From: Acanthopleura granulata | Taxonomy: Eukaryota; Mollusca; Polyplacophora; Chitonida; Chitonidae | Length of the DNA: 64,000 nucleotides | Assembly: GCA_016165875.1 (NCBI GenBank) | Contig: JABBOT010000011.1 | Coordinates: 10,045,936 to 10,109,935 of the forward strand | Direction: 5' to 3' | Shown here: piece by piece, positions 14,001 through 26,000 of the stretch | Position numbering within the stretch: position 1 is the stretch's first letter | Layout: each line of letters starts with the position of its first letter | Position numbers and translations under genes: made by a program | The notes under the pieces: model-generated | Database searches by the model: none | Told to the model about the DNA's origin: nothing | Seen by the model: only the letters and a program-made list of their open reading frames with translations

Positions 14001-17000
14001 AATCAACCTTTCACTTAACAGAAAGATGCACACAACATGGGATTTTTAATGAAATGTTGAAAATATTTTAAAAATCTGCATACCTGCTAATTGTCTCGTT
14101 TAACAACAGAATGTTTAAAGACAATCAAAAAATATCCAGTCTGTTAAATATTAGCTGGTTTTCAGCATAAAACACCAATCAAATAAATAAATATGAAATA
14201 TTACTGTTAACAACATATATCTTCAGTACCTAATAAATACATGATATATTATGGGTCAGAACTTTTGAAATACTACCCCTTGTCCAAATTATATTATATG
14301 ACCATTGTGCCTAGCCTTATACCAGCTCTGTTTGAACAGAACTTCTCGTTCAACCAGTTTTCAGGTGAATTGAGTTCACCGGGCAGTCTCTTCAAATATC
14401 CACTGTAAATTGGTTATGTCTGAGAATGCCTTTCAGGACAAATGCATGCATATATACTCATACTGTTACAGACAAGAATTTCTCCACGTTTTTCTTTGTG
14501 TGTGATCGAAATGGCCTATTTTCGTTTAAAATAAGATTTCTTTGGGGTGTGTTGAGAATATTCAGCAATTCCTCCCACTCACTTGGGAACCTGTTATTTC
14601 TTGTGGAGGTGAGGGTGATGTAATACATCTTTGAACCCGGCTGTATAAAAATTCATCTATGTACATGTATGTGTTTGTATGTGTAACACCCACATATCAT
14701 GCGAATCTGTCTCAATCTGGCTTTTTTGTACACTGGGTGTAAAAATGTGTCTTTTTGTCATGAAGTGTTCAAGGGATGCTTCTTTCATGGATCAGAGAGT
14801 TGATCATTGCAAGAATAATTGTGATTATAGTTAATTTATTTATTTATTTGACTGTTTTTTTACTCGGCACAGAAGAGTATATTTCACTTGTACAACGGCA
14901 GCCAGCATTATGGTGGGCGGAAACCGGGCAGAGCCCAGGGGAAACCCACAGCCTTCTGCAGGTTGCCTCATTCATTTATTATCAGATATTGAAGGATTTG
15001 ATATGGAAATTTTCACAAAATCTCAGACAATTCTATTATACTATTTACTTTAATATCTTGTCAAGGTTTTTGGAGATACAAGCGATTTTCTGTGATTTGA
15101 GTGATTGTTGCCTGTGCCATAAGACGGGCAGTGTAGTGTGACGTGTCGTCCAGGACCCGTGGTCTGACGGAGGTATTTTTATCGCACTTCCCGATTGGCT
15201 GAATTGGAAGGTGTAGTTGTCGATCGGTCAATTATGACGGGTAGCATTTTTTTTTTTTTTTTTTAAGAATGTTCAGGGCTCTGCTGTTACATGATGTATA
15301 AGATTTGCTCCTCTTCGTGCAACACAAGAAAACCCCGTTGGTGTCCGCTTAACAAAATCAGGATTATAATTGACAGGTCGTTTACAGACCAGTGATAGTT
15401 TAGAATTGAAGCTCTGTTTATGTCCCTTGGAACTATTGACTGTTACTTTTACCCTTGCACCTGTAAGGTGATTGGGAGAATATCTTCTTTTCTGACTGTC
15501 TCATAGTCTCTTGGATATAACTAGATTCAATTCCAGATGTTTCAAACTTTCTATCCCTGGCCACTGCATGTCAGCTTTTTTTACGTCTTGACATAATTAC
15601 CCTTAATTAGGTGATAAGTTTGGAAAATATACTGACAGATGAACATGAATTACTATTGGACTATGAGTTCAATGCCAGCTCATGCTGGCTTCCTCTCCGG
15701 CTGTACATTGGAAGGTCTGCCAGCAACCTGCGGATGGTCGTGGGTTTCCCCAGGGCTCTGCCTGGTTACCTCCCACCATAATGTTAGCTGTCGTCGTCGT
15801 ATAAATGAAATATTCTTGAGTGCAGTGTAAAACAGCTATCAAATAAATAAGTAAATAAATTACTATTCCAATTTTATAATACGTGTTACATAATTATTTA
15901 AAGTGGCTATAAATCAATCTCCGTCAAATCACCTCTGGTTCAGTTTACCTGTATTTACCTGTGTACCTGGGTAGTTTCTGATCAGCAGTGTCAGGTGTGC
16001 CGTTTACAGAGCTGTATTCATGTTGGATCACTTAGATTTCTTTCTTTTTTTTTTTCTTTTTTTTTTCTCAAGCATAATTATTAAACCACTTTAAATCAAG
16101 CTGGAACTATATATCCTCTGGCATGCTAACAGCTAGTGCATGTGGGATTTTCCCCTATCCATTACAGTGACACAGATTTGAATATATTTCTTAAAAGCAT
16201 TAGTAACCTATATAATTATTGGGGTCTCTGCTGCCGAGGGTGATCACTTTGAGTTCAAGTCCAGCTCATGCTGGCTTCCTCTCTGGCTGTACATGGGAAG
16301 GTCCGCATGCAACCTGCGAATTTTCATGGGTTTCCTACCGTGTTTTGCTCGGTTTCTTCCCACCATAATTCCGGCTGGCATCATGTAGGTGAAATATTCT
16401 TGAGTACTGCATAAAACACCAATCAAATAAGTAAACAGATAAATGTATATTTATCAGGTAAAAATATAACCTGTCCTTTGTTGTGCTATAGGCTGTTACA
16501 TATTACATTCCTTCACAGGTACTTTAGACTTAAGGGTTAATTCGCGAAATATATGTACAGGACCAATTGCATTATTAAATTTTCGTTTTTAATCTGGTGA
16601 CGATCATTTTGAGAGGGGAGTAATTTGTACACTGGGAATATAGATCTATAAATGTACACGAGCTCATTTCATTTTTATTTATTTCATTTCTTTATTTTAT
16701 AAGTCAAGGTGCATTGAGTTGTTTTGCTCCGTATACATTTGTACCTTTTTTCTCACATTTTTGTTGAATTTTCAAAGTTATTTTTTCCCAGGCTCTCAAA
16801 CTTCCATGTGTGTAAACACAAACAAGAATGTAGGTTGCAAATTGTAGATACAGGAGATAGTTAAAGTAATTGTTCCTTTGATCTTTAACTAAAAGGGGAA
16901 GGTGCTATTCATCAGTAATTATAACAAACTAAATTCTTGTAAGGCTTTGCTTTGATATTTGTTCATTCCTAATTAGCAAAATGATCAATCTGAATACTGA

Positions 17001-20000
17001 CTAAATGACCTATCAGTTCAAGAAATTATAGAAGTGTGATGTGAATATTTCTTGATTTAACTTCAAGTGAATTTCCAATTCTCTTTTAATAATACAAGTG
17101 TCCAGTTAAAGACTGGAAGTTTTTCTTTTTTGGTACTATATGTATACGGCAGTATCACATCTAGTATGAAAGGAAAATGTAACAACACTAGCAATCTTTT
17201 CAAAATATTATAAATACAGCAAGAAATGAGCGCATTTACTCTTGTCAGACTGACTCTTCTCTCTTTAAATTTCAAAATGTGACAGCCACATGTCATTGCG
17301 GTTGGCTGTTTGTTACAAAGAGTTAATGATATATGCATTTACGTTGTGATCACATCTGTTACTGGATGAAATAAGTATGTGCAATCTTGATAGGCTTTGG
17401 GGTTACATTTATTCCCTCCCTTAATGAAGAAAAAACATCCATTGTTCTTGTTCTTACAGTACGTTACCAAATAAAGACAAAACTGGGTGATTTCAGTGTT
17501 TGTCTCTTGACACACTGTTAGTTTCTGTAGGAGTTTTGGTATGTGTTCAGCTTTGAGCTGTGTTATAAGATGGAGTTTGTCTTTGATTCAGCTTTTGATA
17601 ACATCTTTATTTTATGCAGGGATTTCTGTAGGATATTAAACTACTCACCTGGTTAATTATCACAGACACGACCCACCTGAAATTAAAGTCCTTGTTATCC
17701 GCTTTGATCTAATCAAAGTTTGTCATCTGTAGTTATTTATTCTCAACAGGTCTAATGGCCTCCTTTCAAATCAGTAATGAAAATCTTGTGCCCGTGTCTT
17801 TTGCTGTTGGACGTATATAGCTTGCTGTTTATAATCGTTAGCTTTTGAAAAATTTAATCTGGCATCTTGATTTGATATGAATAAGATTTCAGTCTGAATA
17901 CATGTAGTTTGTCTGCCTGTCACCTGATTCTAGAATAAGGGAATATTTGCCAGGTAAAACACCTATTATGGCCACACAAACAATGGTTTTGAAGGCATCC
18001 CACTTCTACAGACGACTTTTAAGATACATATGTACTTAAAACTTTCAAAATATGAAAGCTTACAAATGGACGTAACTTTTTATAACGTTTTTAAAAATGG
18101 GTGTATCATTTAACCACAGGAATCACATCTTGCAGGTTGCATTTTTTTTTGTTTTTGTTTTTTGTTCTCTTTTTCTTTCTCTTTCATTAAAGCTTCAAGC
18201 TATGAAGCCACTTGATCAAGCTTTGATATAATTAAGCCATCCTCTAATTAAAGTATGTCAGACAGGTGAGAAAGTGTACTAGCTCAGGTCGCCCTTGAGG
18301 GCATAGAGGCTACCCATTCACCCACCGACCTGACTGCATGAAGTATTTGACTGCATGAATTAAGACACTAAATTTATAAACATAATAAATCAATCAAGCC
18401 ATCTGTCAGTCAGTTTTGTGTTCAGATCTGTATGAAAGATTCCCGTTGCGTGTGGTATACCCATGATCAAAATAGCGGTTAAATTGTGAAAAAAAAAAGG
18501 GCTAATTTAAGAATGTGCAATGATAGTCTGCTGTTCACTAAATTCACATCGTTCACCCCCCACAGAGGACATGAATATTATACTGAATTGGTGCTACATG
18601 TAGTTTTAGAGTAAAACACCAATACTTATCGTTCATTACATCTGGTACTTGAACATTACATTGAATTGAATTGTTTCTCTGTTCAGTCCTCATCGTTCAT
18701 CACTTTCATTACTGGGACATCACATTGTTTTCACTGTTTCTCTAAAAGAGAGTTGTAATGCTCATTCATTTGTTCATTGCCATTGTTTCTGGAATTGTAC
18801 ATTGTTTCTTCCTGTTGCATTGTTCATTGTTCATTGCATTTAAAATGATTACATTACAGTGCTATGTTTCTATGTGGTAGAGATTCAGGAGACATTGTTC
18901 ATGACCACTGCTACCTGAACGTTACGGTAACAGAACAAGTTGCTGTCTGGCAAAGGTTCATTTATGATCACCTGCACTACATGAACACCACCGTGATATT
19001 ACATTGTTGCATTGTTTCTGTTTCTTCCAGTTGTCCATCCATCACCCCTGTTACATGATCTCTACTTTACATCGTTACATTCTTTGTTTCCTGCAGGACC
19101 TCTGTTACATGGACACCACATTACATTGTTGCAATATTTCTGTTTTCTGCAGGACCTCTCTTCATCACCTCTGTTACATGAACACTTCTTTATATCATTA
19201 CAGTGTCTCTCTTTCTGCAAGATCCCTTTTCATCACCTCTGTTACATGATCCCCTCATTGCATTGATACTTTGTTTCTACAGGATTCCCATTCATCAGAT
19301 GTGTTACATGAACACCAATTTACATTGTTACATTATTTGTGTTTCAGCACTTTGCTTCGTCACCTGTGCTACATTAACACTACATTGTTACATTATTTCT
19401 GTTTCAGCACTTTGCTTCGTCACCTGTGCTACATGAACACTACATTGTTACATTATTTCTGTTTCAGCACTTTGCTTCGTCACTTGTGCTACATGAACAC
19501 TACATTGTTACATTATTTCTGTTTCAGCACTTTGCTTCGTCACTTGTGCTACATGAACACTACATTGTTACATTATTTCTGTTTCAGCACTTTGCTTCGT
19601 CACTTGTGCTACATGAACACTACATTGTTACATTCTTTCTGTTTCAGCACTTTGCTTCATCACCTGTGCTATATGAACACTACATTGTTACATTGTTTCT
19701 GTTTCTGCAGGATCCCCGTTCATCATAGATGTAGATGAGGGAAGAATGCCAACGGCTAATGGGGACGGTCTGTACAGAGGTGAAGAAGACCGCCCAGCTA
19801 CGTTCTACGTGGACGCCCGAGGGTTGCGAGGAGAACTGGGCGTCCAGGTGGAAGGTAAATACGTATTAATAGCAATAACTTTATAAATGTATATCTTCAT
19901 GAAACTTTTTGCAGCATCGTTTCAAAGGGAAGGGAAAGTTATAATTATTTGATTATATAACCCTTGATAATTAAAGTTATTACATCGCTAAGGTCATCCC

Positions 20001-23000
20001 TCATGCAATGTTTGTTGGATCAAGGCAACAGCCAACCCTTGGTTACGCATGACAGCCAGCCCTAGATATAACTGTATAACTGTTTTATCACAAGAAATGT
20101 ATAATTTCGTCGTTTTGATGCCTTCCATACAAAAACGTTTTACCAAATCCTCCACCAGAACGTACTGACTACCCCCATTTTGATGGAGACCGATGTAAGA
20201 GCAGGTGTCATGTATGCAAACATTACAGTTTTGAACCATATATTCTTGCAGGACCCAACTCTATTGCCAAATGTAACATAGAGCCTGAGAGAGATGGAGT
20301 TTATGCCGTTACGTATGTGCCTGTGGAGGTGGGGAAATACCGCGCGATTGTCAAGTGGAACGGCAAGGAAATACCAGGTAAGTCATTTGTGGAATTCTTC
20401 AATCTTTCCCACATGTTTGCAGAAAAAATACCGTGAGGGTGTTGCTCTGTGTAGGGTGATGATGAAATTACGTTTTATGTGAAGACCTTAAATTGGCCAA
20501 TCAGTGTAGTTTTGGGTCCAAGAATCCAAATAATACTTGAAGGTGCATAAATCACACTGAAAATTGCTCTTTCATTTGCCAGAATGTTGAGAAATTAGAG
20601 TAAGTACTGGAAAGTCTGCGTGATATATACCTCTCACTACCCATTCCCTTACTGGGAGATAGAAGAGTTAATAATAACATGGCACAATCTAAACAGAGTT
20701 TGTTGATTTAAGTATTTCACATAGTGGATCTTCTTTCAAAATGTTATAATGCATGGTAGGGCTTTTAATGCTTTGCAGGGGAACTATTTAGATTTTTGAA
20801 GAACAACAATCACATTAATTCTGAGATGAATATACTATCTGTTAGCTCTTTGCTTGAATTTTTTTGAAAGATATACAGCAACTTTTGCCTTCAAAATTCT
20901 AACACTGATTTCTTTCTGTTTAGGGAGCCCATTCCACCCAAAGGTTGTTGATGCCCGCAAGGTCAAGGTGGTGGGTGGATGGCAGCACTTCATGGACTCT
21001 AACGATCGTGTTCACCTGCTGGTTGATGAAGAGAAGAGGATTCCCTTTGATGTCTCTGAAGCTGGTCCAGGTAAGATTCGAACGTTTAATTATTTTGATT
21101 GACTAAATTTCCTTTTGAATAAACTACTGATTTCAAATCTCTCTAGATGTCTCTAGATGATATGTCAAACTATAAGTGCACCCATCAGGGGAGTTTGGAG
21201 ATTGAACTCTTTTGTTATATAAGGTAAAAAGACTTCAACTGTGTCATGTGACTTGTCAGAAATTTTATTGTATTTCAATCAATTTTATTCATTTTAATTT
21301 ACCGATCAGCTGTCTGGCTGTGTTAGGAAGGTACAAACGACCTCTCCTTCACTCAGGAGCTTCTTAAATTAAAAAACTTCCAGCTCCTCAATTTTCCCTA
21401 TCATACGTCTGGTCTAAGTAACTTTGTTTGATACTTTCTTTAGACACCCATGTTATAGTAAATGTAATCAGAAATAGTTGCTTAACATTTTTGACAGGTC
21501 ACATGGTACAATAAGGCTTTTCTTACCTTTAGCGATGAAAGAGCTCAATCTCAAAACTCCCATATTGGTTGCACACTAAGCATATGTCAAGCATACTTCA
21601 CAAACTTGGTTATGCTGGGATGTTGTTACCAAAATAAAGATGAAGACGACATTGTGCCAAAAAAAAAAATCAGAAGAACAGAATTTGACCAGCTTTATAC
21701 AAGCTTTTCAGCATCACAGTGTCAATAGTTGAAGTGTTAAGAACTTTTTTACAGCTTTTTTTTAATGTAGGGAATACAGAAGTGATTCCAGCATGCCAGC
21801 CATAAATTTGTGATACTGTAGTCCTTCTTCATATTGGCTCAACCCTATTGTCAGTCGACATGGCAACTTCAGTCAGCCATGAAATGGGGAGACAACTGCA
21901 GTTTTTACCTGAACTGACTTTCTATGTACTTGTAAATAGATTATGGCTTACAGAGTAAGGATTGTCACTGTAAGTATTAAAATCTAAATGACATCCTAAA
22001 TACTCATTTACAACATCCATTACCACTGCAATATAAGTCAAAGTCCAAACAACTTCTGTATATTTGGGTACTATACTATCTCTGCTGCAAGTCCTTTGTC
22101 AGCTACCATCATTCCTGTTGTGTTTTATAGGTATTCTGAAAGCAGAGGTGCGAGGCCCAGGAGGTAAAATCCCCTGTCACGTTGAGGAGAATGGCAGCTT
22201 CAGGAGAACCATCTGTTTCACTCCTAGAGAAGAAGGTCAGTTTATTTGCATAACTATAGATGTTAAAATATTTTAATTGTATAACATACCAAATCCTAAC
22301 CCACAAGACAATTAATCCAGATTTGTAGAGCAGATAAGCTTAAGTTTTTCAGTATTTTTCCTGTAGTTCAACATTACAATACACTAAAATAGATAACATA
22401 AAAAAAAAAACTTGAAATATGCCATGAGTATCAAAGAAGTTTTGGAAACTTTTTCATCTGTAAACTATATGCCTTGAAATTACGAAACTATCAGTTGTGC
22501 AATGGTTGTATTTGGCTTGGGATATTTTAGTACGTGGGTTGATATGTGTACTTGCACAAATATATGCTAAATATGCAGATGGCCTTTTCTTCTCTTATGC
22601 AGGTGACCATCACATCTATGCCTATTGGTCAGACCATACTCTTGTCAATGCTCCTTTCCATGGTTACGCTATCAGCAGACGAAGGTCACCCGACCCCACC
22701 AAGGTCATCCTCAGTGGGCGGGGCTTGAAGGAGGCCATTGTCCACAGAGAGGCAGAGTTCCAGATTGATGGTTCAGAGGCAGGACCAGGTAGGCAGATTA
22801 ATGTTGATTGACAAATGGAAATTGAAAGCCCATGGCTCATGTTTAGTATCTGATACCTGGAAGTCGTGTTTCATTGGTTTGCAACTTCTTTGCATTTAAG
22901 CTTTGTAACAGAAAATGCAGGAGTTCACCTGGAGATGTTTTTTTTTTTCACCCGTCATGATGTTTAACTCAGCTTTAGTTCTTTTAACTGGTTTGTTATT

Positions 23001-26000
23001 TTATTTGTTTTGAGTGTTCACGGCATTACATCGAAAAGCATTCACTGCTTCCTGCTACTAACTGGTTCTCGCCATGATATCGCAGAAAATTTGCTGATGT
23101 GGCGTCAAACCATAATCATTCACATTCATTCACATATTCCTGCGTACGGGGAAAACACCAATAAAAAGAAACGGATCTGTATATAAACGATGTAACCTTA
23201 GTCAGTAATTTTTTGCGCCCTCCTCACTCTGGGTTTTCTCCCCTTGATTCAGGTCGCCCAGACGTGCAACTGACGGGACTCAAGAGGAACATCCCTGTCC
23301 GAGTGTCGTCCCTTGGCGGCGGGCGGTACCGCTGCACTTACATCCCCGAGTCAGCAGGCGCATATCTGCTGCACATCACCTGGAATGACAGACAGCTGCG
23401 AGGCTCGCCCTTCAAGGTCAATGTCATCAATGCCCACTACCCGCAGAAGGTTGTTGTGACCGGCGAGGGTCTCAAGGGCGGGGTTATGGGACGAGACATC
23501 AATGTGATTATCGACACACGCAAGGCTGGCCCAGGTGAGGCATCGTTCATAACAATAATCATGCCATAAAAGTAGTTTCAGTGTTTCTGTTTAATTATTA
23601 GAAACAGAAACATGCGTCAAGTACATGTCCCTTTTGCACTTTTTTCTGAGTGATGACATTGGTAAAAATCATGAGAATTGGGGTACTTGTTAGTTTCTTC
23701 ATATTTCATAACTTGTTATTGCTTTTATGTCAGTGATTTAATGTTGATCAAATGTGGAAGAATTTACCTTGTTAAAATCGGTGAGTTACATCAAGATTTA
23801 AGGGATTTACCATGTTGTAATTAGTGAAGGTTGTTTGGTTATAGGTGAGTTGACTGCTCACTGTATGGGCTCTCACCTTTTGGATTACTGTGTTACCTTG
23901 TTGTAATTAGTGAGGGTTGTTTGGTTACAGGTGAGTTGACTGCTCACTGCATGGGCCCTCACCTGGTGGCATACTGTGAGCTGGAGGACATGAGAGACGG
24001 GACATACAAGCTGAACATCCGCCCCCAGGAGCCTGGCCGACACATCCTACAGATTAAATATGGCGGTGAACATGTGCTAGGTAAAGCTTGCCAGATTATC
24101 TACACAAAGAATTGGCCCAGGATCACAGAGCTGTCTTAGTCCAACTTATTCTTCAACTCAGATTTAAACTTAGTCATTTTAATTTTTTTACCGTGAAAGT
24201 CTACATTTGAACATTTAAAAATGCGTAAAGTATGTCCCAATTTTTTATACAGTAAAAGGTTTTTGAAATTGAGACTTAAGCTAAGACAGTTTTGTGATCT
24301 GCAGCCTAAGATATTTTGTGTAAGAAATATCTAGGTGGTGTGTAGCATAGGATGGTGCGCGCTAGTCACGGTGGATCCATCAAAAAATTGTGTTGCACCG
24401 TGCGTCAAGGATCATTTTCACAGAAATGGTTTGGGCTGTACTCCATTTTTATTCCCTGCAATATTTTCCACTTGTAACCAAAGGTTTGTCCTGTTCACAG
24501 GACAGGGTGATGTGGATCAGTTAGCCTTCAGTCAGTTTTCTTGTTCAGGGGAGACAACTTGCTTGTTTGGGGATCAAAGGGGGATAACTTTTGCTTTATT
24601 GCTGATGTGGCATTTGTGTTTTCTCTTACAGTGAAGAATAGAATGGATGTTGATGGTAAAATTAAGTCTTGCTGATGTTGTTCATCTGTCACAACTGATT
24701 TATTTGTACACCAGTTAAATCACTAACAGTATTAAGTTTGTTTTCCTGGCATGTGCGTAATTATGGAAGTAACATTATACCATCAAATCACAATTGTTGT
24801 TACATGTCTTGAAGTTTAATGCACTTTACACTTCAGTTGTTCCTCGCAACCTTGTTGTTGTTTTATCAATATGTTACAAAAATACCCCAGTGTGCTGCAC
24901 AAAACTCAAATTTTGTTACCTTTTTTGAGAGCTATAAATTTGCTGAGAAGAATTATAATTACAAGCATATACAAGTGCCGAGACAGGATGAGATTTTGTG
25001 ACAAGCAGTGTTTTATTTATTTATTTATTATTTAATTGAGGTCGAATGCCATGCTGCTGGATATTTCTCTTATCCTTCAGTGTTGTGTTTATGGAGACAA
25101 ACAGTAAGATTTGAAAGCAGTTATTCATGATACTAAAATTAAACTCGTTTGTAGGCCATGGATGTACATAGCCTTTAAATGCTCTTCAGGTTTATTCCAC
25201 AATTATACGTTTATACGTACATATCTACCGCAAATAGTCTGTACAGGTGTAATAATGTTTGAAGGCTGCAAGTCGATTCCTTTGTAGAACAAACCATGTT
25301 ACATGTATGCAGGTATTGTAGGCCATCTTAAGTTTAGCTTTTTTCGAGCGACACATTTTGCTAGATGCAGACTAATGCATCCAGCTTACAGGGCCACTTA
25401 AGGCTTTTTTGTGAAGTTTGATCACTTAATCTCTTACAAGAAAATCTTCAGTATTAGCAATAAATATATCATTTTAAGACGTTTATAGACTTTTGAAAAC
25501 TGCATTTGTGGAGGCCAGACTTTAGGCGAAGTACAGTAATTTTCTTGTCACCTTGTAGCAAGATCAAATGTTATTGTCTGTTACAGGAAGTCCCTATGTA
25601 CTGCGTGTGGGAGCGCAACCCGACGCCAGCAAGGTGCGCGTCTCTGGGTCTGGGGTCGAAAACGGCATTCTGGCCAACTTTCAGAGCCGATTCATCGTCG
25701 AGACTCGAGGGGCTGGTGCTGGTCAGCTGACCGTGAGAATCCGAGGCCCCAAAGGTGGGTGCCATGCATGATCAAGTGTTATTTTTTATGTATGCGTAAA
25801 TTGTTTTTCTCTGTCACGACACAGATCACATTAAAATTTTGAGCTAATAAATGTACATGTATATAATCTAAATGGCCAAAAATTTCGTCCATGACTTAAG
25901 TTAATTAATTTTTATGATTCTGAGAGTCCTATTAATTTTAGAAAGTTGTTTTGAAGTTTGTTTGAAAGGTTAGTGGAAAAATGTGTTTCATCACCAAATA

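Larger units (their letters stand above)
11043..18540. other. Filamin intron 1, repeat-bearing part
   Basis: An 8.7-kb intron separates the giant exon from the filamin exons. This part holds one inverted-repeat MITE (13320-13651), five SINE-A copies or fragments (12622-12850, 14160-14192, 14834-14967, 15660-15860, 16222-16440), and T-rich tracts. No coding exon was recognised. The AATAAA at 11084-11089 could serve an unspliced transcript. Confidence 0.6.

Noticed and set aside
19271..19738. 155-codon frame through the 60-bp array
   Set aside because: Another repeat artefact (20-residue period). It overlaps the filamin exon start in a different frame.
24335..24634. 99-codon plus-strand frame in a filamin intron
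   Set aside because: It would break the phase-1 exon chain, has no Ig-FLN features and sits between two exons that join perfectly without it.
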